Source: JAWMQL01 sp033283165 (GTDB taxonomy: Bacteria; Pseudomonadota; Gammaproteobacteria; Pseudomonadales; Halieaceae). Taken from it: DNA of 64,000 nucleotides. The notes under the pieces were generated by a model. That model was not told the DNA's origin, searched no databases, and saw only the letters and a program-made list of their open reading frames with translations. Both the position numbers and the translations under genes were made by a program. The stretch lies in NCBI GenBank assembly GCA_033283165.1, contig JAWMQL010000002.1:310001-374000 (forward strand), given 5' to 3'. Of the stretch, positions 1-7,946 are shown in pieces (the first letter of the stretch is position 1; each line of letters opens with the position of its first letter).

Positions 1-87
1 ACCTATACTCATGCCACCAACCGGAAGCCAATACAAGCATTGATCGCAGCAACATTGACTCCAATCAAGTTACGGTCTGGGGGGCGC

Positions 88-2262
88 TTAAATCAGGTGG
101 TAGATCCTCATCTGGCCATGGGATTTTGGCAGGATGATACTGCCAGCCGCCTCGAAATCGGCGTCGACCCGGTTGACCGCGCACAGCGCGGCGAAGCTTT
201 CGCTGGCGTAGATATGCCCCGGCGGCGTCACCGGCTCGAGACGAGCTGCCCTGATCACGTGTGCGCCACAGATTTCCCGGCCACCGGTAACCGGATCGTC
301 ATAGGCGTAACAGGGACCGCAGTCCAGTGCAAACCGGGCGGCAAGATCGGCGGGAAGACCGGTCCCCGCCCAGTCGGTGTCGGCGATCATGTCACGTAGC
401 GCCCGCACGGTATCCACAGCGCTACCCAGGTCGCGGAACACCACAAACAGGCTGTCTCCCTGAGACCGGGTCGAGTAAATCCCCGAGGTGTGCGATTTGA
501 GGACATCTGCGCAGGCGGCCATGAAGCGTTGCGCAAAGATATACAGCTGCAGCCCACTCAACCCCGAGTATCCCTTCACGTCGGCAAACATCATGGGCAG
601 GTAGGTGAAGCGCTGGTCGTCGGTGCTTGCCTCGGATTCAGCATTCCGCCCCGGATCTGCCACTGTAGCGGGTTTAATACATTCCCAGGGAAGCCCGAAC
701 CGACGCCAGGTATCGACCACAGCGGCGGTACCGCTGGCGGCGTCGTGGCTGCCGTCCCAGACGGTCAGACCGTGCAGGTCGCAGCGGGTGTTCTCGTGCT
801 GCAGGAGTGCGGCGCCGAAGGCGTAGAGCGCACAGAAATCGTGGGTTCTGTCGTTCAGGCCGATGTCCCACTCGCCGACCGTGGTGATACTGTCGGCGCG
901 GGTCAGGACGGACTGGAAACGGTCCAGCCAGTCGTCGCCAGCATACGCGACATAAGCTTCCGCGAATCGCGCGGCGGCAAAGGGCAGATAGACATGCACT
1001 TCGGCGCCAAAATCCAGCATCTCCTCGATGAAGAGAATATCGCTGCCGCACATGGCGGAACAGTAGCCAAAGCCCGGTGCCAGGCGTTCGATATTCGCGC
1101 GAATCTGTTTCCTGGCGGACTCCTCCCAGGCAGGCGGGAAGCGCTCGGTCGCGGACTCGTTGGGATCAAGTCGATGACCGCAGAAGACCACCACGCTGGG
1201 AGGAGCAAATACATTGCGAAGGCCTTCACCGTCGAGCCCGAGGCGCTCACTGATCAACAGGGCCTGCTGCCACATGGACAAGCGGTCGCGCAGCGGCGCA
1301 TGCTCCACCGCCTGGCGGTAGCGATCGATCGCCCTGGCGACGTCTCCCTCCAGCAGAGCGCATTCTCCCAGCGACGCGAGGTCCCAATAATGGGGTTCGG
1401 ACTTGGCCAGGCACAGTTCCCTTACCCGCCGCACAATGTCAGTGCTCAATTCAAACTTCTCGGCAAGCCGCGCCATGGTCGCCGCGTTGACGCCGTTGTA
1501 GATCGCCGCGTCGATATCGCCCATCGCTTCCGCCGTTTCGTAACCCTCGCGATACAGGCGCAAAGCCAGGTCGACCGCACGCGGGTCCGCATCGTCGATA
1601 CCGATCCGCTTGTGGACTTTGGCCCACAGGCCCATGGTTTCGCCGTCGCGCTCCCCGGCGGCATACAGTCCAGCCAGGATACGGTCGGACTCCCGCAGAG
1701 CGCCCGCCTCGGCGAGGGCATGAGCCGCTCTTTGCAGCAACCTCCGACGCAGGGACACATCGCAGACCGGCGCACACTCTACCGCGTCGATACCGGCGTG
1801 GAAGACTTCGTAGGCGGCCACCGCTTCAGAACGCTGTAACAGCGCCTCACCCACGGTCAGGAAATTCACTGGACAGCGACGCCAGTTATCCCGGTGAGAG
1901 CGATAGAGTGCGATGAGATCGCGAAAACGCAGGGACTGCAGGATGTCCTTGTCGACAAGCGCGGCATTCGCGAAATCCTCTACCGGCAGAACCCGGAACC
2001 CGGAATTCCTTATCATCGCAAGTGTTTCAGAGGCTTTTTTCCGCCAGTATCGCTGACTGTTGCCCGTGAGCTGTTCAAACCCCACCAGATTCGGGTCCAG
2101 TCGCGCGGCCTGGTCCCGGACCGCCGCAGGTCGCCAGCCGGCGGTGGTCTGTTGGTTTACCCAGGAGGTGTGCATGGCGCGGGACAGTCGTTCGAGCACC
2201 ACTTCGTCGACGCCATCGACAGCGCCCGGGTCGGACCAATTCCGATCAGGGCCCTCAGTCAC
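88..2262 (-). CDS. RyR / TPR-like / SLOG-like / class III nucleotide cyclase multidomain protein
   Basis: A 724-residue cytosolic signalling protein with no signal peptide or membrane helix. Residues about 25-95 match the RyR domain pattern (W, GW, RD, a P-LV-F/Y-QL core and a helix ending in GFRV). Residues 110-345 are alpha-helical, TPR-like repeats. Residues 355-530 look like a Rossmann SLOG-type ligand domain (FCGHRLDP; GSDILFIEE; EVHVYLPF). Residues 550-724 are a class III nucleotide cyclase domain with both metal aspartates (D561 in FADVKGYS, D603 in QGDSLFVVF) and R674. The usual transition-state Asn is Ile670, and the purine-selecting Lys/Asp positions are R599/E663, so substrate and activity are uncertain. 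The GTG start overlaps the stop of the upstream HD gene, suggesting translational coupling. The SLOG call is by eye. Confidence 0.8.
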   Translation of the reverse strand: MTEGPDRNWSDPGAVDGVDEVVLERLSRAMHTSWVNQQTTAGWRPAAVRDQAARLDPNLVGFEQLTGNSQRYWRKKASETLAMIRNSGFRVLPVEDFANAALVDKDILQSLRFRDLIALYRSHRDNWRRCPVNFLTVGEALLQRSEAVAAYEVFHAGIDAVECAPVCDVSLRRRLLQRAAHALAEAGALRESDRILAGLYAAGERDGETMGLWAKVHKRIGIDDADPRAVDLALRLYREGYETAEAMGDIDAAIYNGVNAATMARLAEKFELSTDIVRRVRELCLAKSEPHYWDLASLGECALLEGDVARAIDRYRQAVEHAPLRDRLSMWQQALLISERLGLDGEGLRNVFAPPSVVVFCGHRLDPNESATERFPPAWEESARKQIRANIERLAPGFGYCSAMCGSDILFIEEMLDFGAEVHVYLPFAAARFAEAYVAYAGDDWLDRFQSVLTRADSITTVGEWDIGLNDRTHDFCALYAFGAALLQHENTRCDLHGLTVWDGSHDAASGTAAVVDTWRRFGLPWECIKPATVADPGRNAESEASTDDQRFTYLPMMFADVKGYSGLSGLQLYIFAQRFMAACADVLKSHTSGIYSTRSQGDSLFVVFRDLGSAVDTVRALRDMIADTDWAGTGLPADLAARFALDCGPCYAYDDPVTGGREICGAHVIRAARLEPVTPPGHIYASESFAALCAVNRVDADFEAAGSIILPKSHGQMRIYHLI

Positions 2263-2920
2263 CGGGTTGCTCTAGCCGACGCACTGCCCGACGGACGTTT
2301 TCCATCGCCCGGTCGAGCAAGCGGTCGCGATAATGCCGGGTTCGGAACAGTTCCAGCCGGCCATCGAGAAGCTGGCGATAAAATGCCAGTCGACGGACAG
2401 ATGCGGCCGGGCTGGAGCTCTCACCGTTCTCCCGGCGCAGGCGCTCCACGTCCTGCCAGAACACATCAAAGGGCTTGCCGAAGGCCGCAAAGTCAATGTC
2501 TTTCAGGTAGTCGAGATCAGGGTCGGAGATATCGGATTTGCGGGAATAGTCGGTAGCCTCGATGAATTGCCTTACCTTATTCGCGAGGTTCTCATCGACA
2601 GGCTGGAGCAAACCGAATGCCAGTTCCGCAGAGTCCCGCTCGTTGTGACTGCCACCGGGAACATAGACTGCGTCGTGGAACCAGAGCGCCAGTTCGACGG
2701 CGAGCGCGTCATCCAGCAGATATGCAATACGATCGAATTCCTCCAGGCACTCTGAAATGTGGCGCCATCCGTGGTAGTGCCGACCCGGTTCACTGTAATA
2801 ACGATCGAGAAGACTGAAATGCCCGGCATCCAGCCCGATGGCTGAGGCCAATCGGGTGAAACGTGCACGTAGCGCTGACCGGTCCCAGATGCGCTCAGCG
2901 GCACCACCGGTATTTTTCAC
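2255..2920 (-). CDS. HD-superfamily metal-dependent phosphohydrolase (COG4339-like)
   Basis: A soluble protein of about 221 residues resembling the predicted HD phosphohydrolases of COG4339. The HD-type ligands are visible as YHGWRHI, ALWFHDAVY and HNERDSA in the first half. The GTG at 2920 is preferred because AAAGGAC lies upstream at good spacing; an open frame runs back to a TTG at 2968. Its last codons overlap the GTG start of the cyclase-domain gene, so the two are probably co-translated. Hydrolysis of a nucleotide or nucleotide-derived messenger would fit the partner, but that is inference from context. Confidence 0.8.
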   Translation of the reverse strand: MKNTGGAAERIWDRSALRARFTRLASAIGLDAGHFSLLDRYYSEPGRHYHGWRHISECLEEFDRIAYLLDDALAVELALWFHDAVYVPGGSHNERDSAELAFGLLQPVDENLANKVRQFIEATDYSRKSDISDPDLDYLKDIDFAAFGKPFDVFWQDVERLRRENGESSSPAASVRRLAFYRQLLDGRLELFRTRHYRDRLLDRAMENVRRAVRRLEQPGD

Positions 2921-2968
2921 GCGCCTTGTCCTTTCACCGTGCTGGCCTTCATTTGAACAAAACGGCAA

Positions 2969-3139
2969 GCCCGTCCCCGGTCATACTATGCCCTCGCTTT
3001 CCAGCGAGTCTGCAGAAAGTATTCTCAAATAGCATTGACCGTGGTCATTGTTACAATCCGACACATTGAGTAGCAACGAAAAGCCGGGTTGGCACTTGAT
3101 ATCCCGATTGCTCGGCTGCGCTGGTGTCAAACCGTTGTT
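2969..3139. other. Intergenic gap between the HD gene and the DsrE operon
   Basis: About 170 bases with no open frame of note. It should hold the promoter of the HD/cyclase pair and the 3' end of the DsrE operon. I could not identify a convincing -35/-10 pair or a T-tailed terminator. Confidence 0.4.
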
Positions 3140-3520
3140 CTACCAGTTCCAAACCTGGTCATATTGCTCGAACAGTGTGGCCAGTTCGGCCCGTGAGACA
3201 AGCTGCATACCTTCGAGCAGGCTGTCCGTTTTGATGCCTCGCTCGCTACAGTCTTCCTCCACCAGGTACACACTGACACCCTTTGCCGCCAGGCTTGCAA
3301 TGGCTTCCGGCAGGTCGGCGGGCTGCGATTGCTCAACCCCACCAATATTGAAGGGGCTCACCGCCTGCGCAGCGACCGCATAGTTCACCGCGTTGCCGCG
3401 CAGGACCGTATCCAGGTCCGCACCCGCACCTTTCATGGCATGGGTAATCCAGACGACTGGATCGTCTTGCTCCTCAATCGTGCAGCGGTAAGCAGAATTA
3501 ATAATCTGTAAAGCTTTCAT
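3140..3520 (-). CDS. DsrE-family protein, third gene of DsrE operon
   Basis: A 126-residue soluble protein of the DsrE/DsrF/DsrH (TusBCD-like) fold. It starts at MKALQIINSAYR, preceded by an AGGAGG-type ribosome site, and ends in a segment typical of the family (LLEGMQLVSRAELATLFEQY). A single cysteine lies in EEDCSERG. It is the last of three same-strand DsrE-like genes separated by 11-12 bases. The family handles sulfane sulfur or forms small oligomeric complexes. No DsrC, TusA or sulfur oxidation gene is nearby, so the role is open. Confidence 0.75.
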   Translation of the reverse strand: MKALQIINSAYRCTIEEQDDPVVWITHAMKGAGADLDTVLRGNAVNYAVAAQAVSPFNIGGVEQSQPADLPEAIASLAAKGVSVYLVEEDCSERGIKTDSLLEGMQLVSRAELATLFEQYDQVWNW

Positions 3521-3531
3521 GGCAGGTCCTC

Positions 3532-3948
3532 CTAGCGCGTGCCGATTATCAGGGTATTGCCGGATTCCGTGGCGCATTGCCACAGATCGGCCGGGGTTCC
3601 CCGCTCACAGCCAGTGATCGCCTCACCCACACCGCGCTCATCAACACAGAGGCCGCAGTTGATCCACTTGAGCTTTCCGCCATTCTCGACGGCGGTATTG
3701 AACAAGCCCGATATCCAGTCTTTCGGCAATGGATGATCCTCTTCCTCTACACTGCGACCATGCACCGCGTTGGGGTGCTTCTGTTGCAGGTTGAACGCAA
3801 GGCTGACCGCTCCTTCGTAAGCAAAGACGTTGATGTCGTAGCCGCGACGGGCGGCAATGTCCAACATGCGAAAGGCGGTAAAAGTCCGTGCCTGCTCATA
3901 CGGGCCATCCATCAAACAGAAAGTAAGCGTTGTATCTTGTGCGTTCAT
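3532..3948 (-). CDS. DsrE-family protein with conserved cysteines, second gene of operon
   Basis: A 138-residue DsrE-like protein starting at MNAQDTTLTFCL, with GAGGAG seven bases upstream of the ATG. The segment NCGLCVDERG followed by GCERGT places cysteines where catalytic DsrE subunits carry their persulfide-bearing Cys, so this is the best candidate active subunit of the three. It sits between the other two DsrE-like genes with gaps of 11-12 bases. The fold call is good; the substrate is unknown. Confidence 0.78.
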   Translation of the reverse strand: MNAQDTTLTFCLMDGPYEQARTFTAFRMLDIAARRGYDINVFAYEGAVSLAFNLQQKHPNAVHGRSVEEEDHPLPKDWISGLFNTAVENGGKLKWINCGLCVDERGVGEAITGCERGTPADLWQCATESGNTLIIGTR

Positions 3949-3960
3949 TGGATATCTCCT

Positions 3961-4287
3961 CTACAGCCACAGGGTCCTGGCGCCACTCGCCAGTTGATCA
4001 ACGACGATGTCGAGTGCTGCGATCTCAACACCATCCGGCAACTCGTCCTCCAGAATGCCTCGTTCCTGCAACGAGAAATCGTCTGCCAGCAGGACGATAC
4101 CCCGTCCCGGCAGGTCAGTAAGTGCAGCGGGAATGATGCTCTTGCGCATGGCCAGGACGCCATTCTGAACGCAAAATAGCGTCACTTTGTGACCAGCGTT
4201 TGCGAGATCCTTCGCGAGTTGGTAGTCCTGGTTGACTGTGGCCGACTCGAAGACGTCTCTGGATTCGATCAGTAGGTAATCGCTCAT
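3961..4287 (-). CDS. DsrE-family protein, first gene of DsrE operon
   Basis: A 108-residue DsrE-like protein. The start is MSDYLLIESRD at 4287, where GGGAG precedes the ATG; the longer open frame to 4392 is rejected. The alternating strand/helix pattern (KVTLFCVQNGV, GIVLLADDFSL, VEIAALDIVV) fits the fold. The product would assemble with the next two gene products, as TusB, C and D do. It runs away from a damaged DUF2938 gene, so a promoter probably lies around 4290-4340. Confidence 0.72.
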   Translation of the reverse strand: MSDYLLIESRDVFESATVNQDYQLAKDLANAGHKVTLFCVQNGVLAMRKSIIPAALTDLPGRGIVLLADDFSLQERGILEDELPDGVEIAALDIVVDQLASGARTLWL

Positions 4288-4343
4288 GTGGGTTCTCCCG
4301 GGTATTGAGTTGGAAAATCCTGGAATCTGCTTTTCTGGAGAGC

Positions 4344-4756
4344 TCAAGTGGTTGCGAAGCCACTTTGGACAAGCGGTGCCGATAACCACCAACCCCCGTA
4401 CAGACCCAGGCCGAAAATTGAGTGAGCAGCGGCATTCATCTTGCGCACCAATGGCGGATCAGGGGCGGCACTCGCGAACAATCCGAGGCCCATTCCTGGC
4501 TGAAGAACAAGCCACGGCGCCAGAATGGTTACCGCACCAAACAAGATAGCAGTGCCAGCCGACGGCGCCAGTTCCAGCGCACCGAGGATCGACATATAGG
4601 CCGTCGCGTAAGCGACTCCGACAACATAGTGGCCACACCAGCCGATGGCCAACCAAAGACGCGTTGTGCGAACACCACCCAAACGTCCAGCAGGACCGTG
4701 GCGGCAACCCCCATCAGCGCGGTCAGTAACAGGGCCTGGAATCCTGGCGTGGACAT
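4344..4756 (-). pseudogene. DUF2938 membrane protein, internally deleted and frameshifted
   Basis: The N-terminal part (MSTPGFQALLLTALMGVAAT, then a helix ending VFAQRVFGWP) is in one frame from 4756. The C-terminal part (AIGWCGHYVVGVAYA, ILAPWLVLQPGMGLG, HSIFGLGLYGG) is in another, ending at 4344. Both match the DUF2938 family of four-helix membrane proteins. As I recall the family, about 40 residues between the first helix and the GW-HY segment are missing, and the join near 4640-4665 is out of frame. The gene faces a LysR regulator, a common DUF2938 arrangement. It is probably non-functional; an assembly error is possible. Confidence 0.68.
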
Positions 4757-4837
4757 ATCACTGCTCCGTTGCGGACGACTGGTGGCATCCTATGCTTTTT
4801 ATAAACGCAATTAAATTACGCATTTTTGAATTATTTA

Positions 4838-4853
4838 TTTGCATTAATGCAAA
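4838..4853. promoter_or_regulatory. 16-bp perfect palindrome between DUF2938 and lysR (likely LysR operator)
   Basis: TTTGCATTAATGCAAA is a perfect palindrome inside an AT-rich stretch in the divergent gap between the broken DUF2938 gene and the LysR gene. Its position and symmetry fit a LysR-type autoregulatory operator. This is inference from symmetry and location only. Confidence 0.5.
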
Positions 4854-4916
4854 GAATGGATGACCGCGGTAGACTGCCGCACAGCACATCAATGCGGCGA
4901 CCAGGAGGCATTTGGG

Positions 4917-5792
4917 ATGAACTGGGATGACCTCAAGTTGATATTGGCGATTGGCCGCTCAGGATCGCTCTCGGGGGCTGCCAGGGCCCTCGGCCTCAAC
5001 CACAGCACCGTATTCCGGCGCCTCAATGCAATCGAGAAAAACCTGGAGGTTCGTCTGTTCGAGCGCCAGGCCAACGGTTACCTTATGACCGAGGCAGGCG
5101 AGGCGATGAAGCGCTCGGCCGAACGGATTGACGAGGAAGTGATCAGCCTGTCCCGCGAGTTATTGGGCAGGGACCTGCGACTGCAGGGCAAGATCAGGGT
5201 TACCGCGCCCGAGGGTGTGGCCCTGCGTCTGTTGACCCCACACCTGGCTGCCTTCAGTCGATTGCACCCTGAGATCATCATTGACCTGGTTGTTACGAGC
5301 AGTTCACTTCGACTGTCCCATCGGGAAGCAGACCTCGCCGTGCGCGCGACCCGCAAACCGCCGGACAAATATATTGGCCGCGAACTCTGCAAATTCCGGT
5401 TCTGCATGTATGCATCGCCCAATTACCTGGCTGATCACCAGGACAAGGCCTTGGAAGAGCATGCCTGGCTGATGCCGGACGATGGTATCGATTTCTTTCC
5501 GTCGACCGTCTGGCGGAAAAAAACCTACCCCAACCCGAATATCGTTTACAGCAGCAACAACACCATGGCGATCGTCGAGGTGGCCAAAGCGGGCCTGGGC
5601 GTCGCCCCTCTGCCGTGTTTTCTCGGCGACAGTGAGCCGGGGCTGGTGCGCGTCATCGAGCCGCCCGAGGAATTGACCCTCGGTCTCTGGGTACTGATTC
5701 ACCCGGACTTGCGACATACCGCCCGGGTCAGGGCCTTGATGACATTTCTCATCGAGGCGCTGATCGATCAGAAATCCGCCATCGAGGGCTGA
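4917..5792 (+). CDS. LysR-family transcriptional regulator
   Basis: A 291-residue LysR regulator. The winged HTH occupies residues 1-60 (MNWDDLKLILAIGRSGSLSG; LNHSTVFRRLNAIEK), followed by a substrate-binding domain from about 88 on. AGGAGG eight bases before the ATG at 4917 sets the start, not the longer frame from 4860. It faces a DUF2938 gene that is now broken, so its usual target may have been lost. The effector is unknown. Confidence 0.9.
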   Translation: MNWDDLKLILAIGRSGSLSGAARALGLNHSTVFRRLNAIEKNLEVRLFERQANGYLMTEAGEAMKRSAERIDEEVISLSRELLGRDLRLQGKIRVTAPEGVALRLLTPHLAAFSRLHPEIIIDLVVTSSSLRLSHREADLAVRATRKPPDKYIGRELCKFRFCMYASPNYLADHQDKALEEHAWLMPDDGIDFFPSTVWRKKTYPNPNIVYSSNNTMAIVEVAKAGLGVAPLPCFLGDSEPGLVRVIEPPEELTLGLWVLIHPDLRHTARVRALMTFLIEALIDQKSAIEG

Positions 5793-5860
5793 CCCGCCAG
5801 TTGCACGCCGAGTTGATTACATAGCTGTTCTCACATCTATTAGTGTCGGCCTTGCCCTGA

Positions 5861-5876
5861 CCCGGTATGAACCGGG
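5861..5876 (+). terminator. Weak hairpin after lysR
   Basis: CCCGGT-ATGA-ACCGGG forms a 6-bp stem about 70 bases after the lysR stop. There is no U-run behind it, so an intrinsic terminator is only a possibility. Confidence 0.25.
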
Positions 5877-5955
5877 CCCGGCTCCAGAGTTAATTGTCAC
5901 AGTTCTGACCTGAAAACTTCACGAGACTGTCAAAATCGTCGCCTAGACTGCCAGC

Positions 5956-6489
5956 ATGCAGAGTCTATTAGCGACAATCCAGGCTTCTGATCATCGGTTG
6001 TTTGTCCGCCTGCAGGGATATCATGGCTGGCTGGCGAGATACTGCCGCGCCATTTCCCGCACCGCCGACGGTCATCTGTATGTCGCTGTCGCGCTGCTCG
6101 GCGCCGGGATTGACCAGTTGTATCCGGACGTTGGTCTGCAACCGTTCGTGCAACTGGTTTGCATCTGCTTCCTGCTGGAGCGACCAATCTATTTTGTTCT
6201 GAAGAATACCTGCCGCAGGCGCCGTCCCCCGGAGGCACTGCCAGACTTCAAGAGCCTGGTCAAAGCCGCCGACAAATTCAGCTTTCCCTCGGGCCACACA
6301 TCCGCGGCGTTCATGTTCTCGACCTGCTGTCTGTTGGGATTCGGCCCGGTGGCACTGCCACTGTTTGCCTGGGCCTCCACGGTTGCGCTGTCGCGTATCT
6401 TTCTCGGCGTCCACTTCCCATCCGATGTCCTTATCGGCGCCTTCATGGGCGGCACCATCGCCTTGCATGCGGCTTACTTTCTTACCTGA
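5956..6489 (+). CDS. PAP2-family membrane phosphatase
   Basis: A 177-residue integral membrane PAP2 (type 2 phosphatidic acid phosphatase) protein. All three signature motifs are intact: KNTCRRRRP at 83-91, PSGHT at 111-115 and SRIFLGVHFPSD at 146-157. It would remove phosphate from a lipid phosphate or undecaprenyl pyrophosphate at the inner membrane. In related gammaproteobacteria it is often followed by an MJ1255/VC2487-type glycosyltransferase; here only a remnant of that gene follows. Confidence 0.9.
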   Translation: MQSLLATIQASDHRLFVRLQGYHGWLARYCRAISRTADGHLYVAVALLGAGIDQLYPDVGLQPFVQLVCICFLLERPIYFVLKNTCRRRRPPEALPDFKSLVKAADKFSFPSGHTSAAFMFSTCCLLGFGPVALPLFAWASTVALSRIFLGVHFPSDVLIGAFMGGTIALHAAYFLT

Positions 6490-7035
6490 GTCAACCTCAC
6501 CCGATTATTTCAGCGACACCGATGCGCGGGTTGACTACCTGTTCAGCGGCAGGCCTCGCGAAAAGTTTTTCGACATGGACTGCTTCGGTGATTTCCGGGT
6601 GGTGGATGGTCTCACTTTTGTGACCGCAGACGGAAAAATAGATTATCTGCAGACGATCTTGACCAGCCGGCATTCAAGCATCCCATACCTGCCGTTCGAA
6701 AACCCGCATACCGTCATTGAACTACTGTCTCCATTGCGGGAACTCGAGTTCTATATTTATTCGCCTGCCCACGAACAGGACAGGGATGACGATCACCTGC
6801 ACCAACGCAAGGTGTCTTTGAGAGGTTTCAAGGAGGACCTGAACAGCGCGGATGGTGTCATTTGCAACGCCGGATTTGAAACCACCAGCGAATGCCTGCA
6901 ACTGGGAAAACGTCTACTGGTAAAGCCCGTTCAGGGACAGTTGGAACAAATTTCAAACGCTATTGCACTGAATGAGCTTGGCCTGGGTGAAGTGATGGAG
7001 ACGCTGAATCCTGACATCATCGCCAGCCTGGTGTC
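6490..7035 (+). pseudogene. Remnant of MJ1255/VC2487-type glycosyltransferase
   Basis: Directly after the PAP2 stop, the frame reads segments typical of this family: RVDYLFSGRPREKFFDMDCF, DFRVVDGLTFVTADGKIDYL, YLPFENPHTVIELLSPL, GVICNAGFETTSECLQLGK and LLVKPVQGQLEQISNA. The first 25-30 residues with the glycine-rich start are absent and there is no start codon. Going by memory of the family, about 100 residues between KIDYLQTI and YLPFENP are also missing. The remnant is a decayed gene with a 5' loss and an internal deletion. It runs convergently into the next pseudogene. Confidence 0.72.
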
Positions 7036-7057
7036 TTGCGCATCGAACAGGGGTCGC

Positions 7058-7904
7058 TCAGGTTGGGGACCGGGCAATTTCCTCGATCCAGGGCAGGTGC
7101 TGGCGCCCAATGAATATCTGCCCGTCGATGACGTAGGCTGGTGCGTCCACGATGCGCTCGGCGTCGGCATGTTGCTGCGCCGCACCGAGGGAATCCAGGG
7201 CGGTCGAGAGTTCGCCGCCATAAGACGCGCCACTCGTCTCGATGATATCTCTCACCACCTGCGCAGAGTTTAAGTCCCGGTGGGAGTCCCAATAGGCAGA
7301 GAAGGCCACTCGGATATAGTCGATCGGATTGCCACTTATCCCGCAAAGCACGCCATAGATGCCATTGGGTTGAAACCGGGCCCGCAATTCATCGTGCCGC
7401 CTGCGTCCCTCGCCCGCCTGAAAGTCGGCAAAACCGTCTGCGTCTACACCCGCCCGCTCCAGGCAGGCTTCGACAACCTGGACGTCCTCGATGTCGAGTT
7501 CCCGGCGCCAGCATGGCGGGTAGACCGCTTCCAGGTACTGCGGGAGTTTCTGTCGATCGCGGGCAGCCACCGAGAGAATTCCGATATTGGCGATGCTCGA
7601 GTCCCAGATTTTTCCCGTGCCTTTGAGTATCAGCCCCTGGCGTTCCGCATACCGGTGCGCGTCCATGTAGGTGTAACGGATCGCGTTCCAGGTTCTTAGG
7701 CTGCGTCCTCTCGATGCCACGACCTTTCCCTCTTTTCCCGAGAGGAGCCGAGATAGCTCGGAATATTGAGGGTCAGCGGTCGCCAGTCGAATTGCAGGCC
7801 AAGCTCGACCTGCAGGGCCAGTGTTGGCCTTATCGCGACAAATGCATGGGGCTCTTCACGTCGATATACACAATGAGCGGAGCGTTGCTCCTCGGAAGGT
7901 GCAT
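7058..7904 (-). pseudogene. DsbA/HCCA-isomerase-like protein with two frameshifts and a domain fusion
   Basis: The true start appears to be an ATG at 7904, giving APLIVYIDVKSP and then a frame loss near 7851. The next frame reads AFVAIRPTLALQVELGL and DWRPLTLNIPSYLGSS, and a second shift near 7735 leads into WNAIRYTYMDAHRYAERQGL and the rest. Joined, these give the kappa-type DsbA / 2-hydroxychromene-2-carboxylate isomerase pattern. The tail is odd: one domain breaks off at PNGIYGV and continues as the C-terminal half of a second such domain (AFSAYWDSHRDLN ... DAPAYVIDGQIFIGRQHLP). It lies 43 bases after the DUF3429 gene, at the end of the photolyase operon. Confidence 0.65.
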
Positions 7905-7946
7905 TCCTCGCCCCCACCCCGGTTGCTGCATAATCGACAGCCCAGA

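Noticed and set aside
490..1839. Long plus-strand open frame opposite the cyclase-domain gene
   Set aside because: Composition is low in structure and rich in Arg/Gly/Gln/His with no domain. The minus-strand reading has clear RyR and cyclase motifs, so this is an antisense shadow of GC-rich coding DNA.
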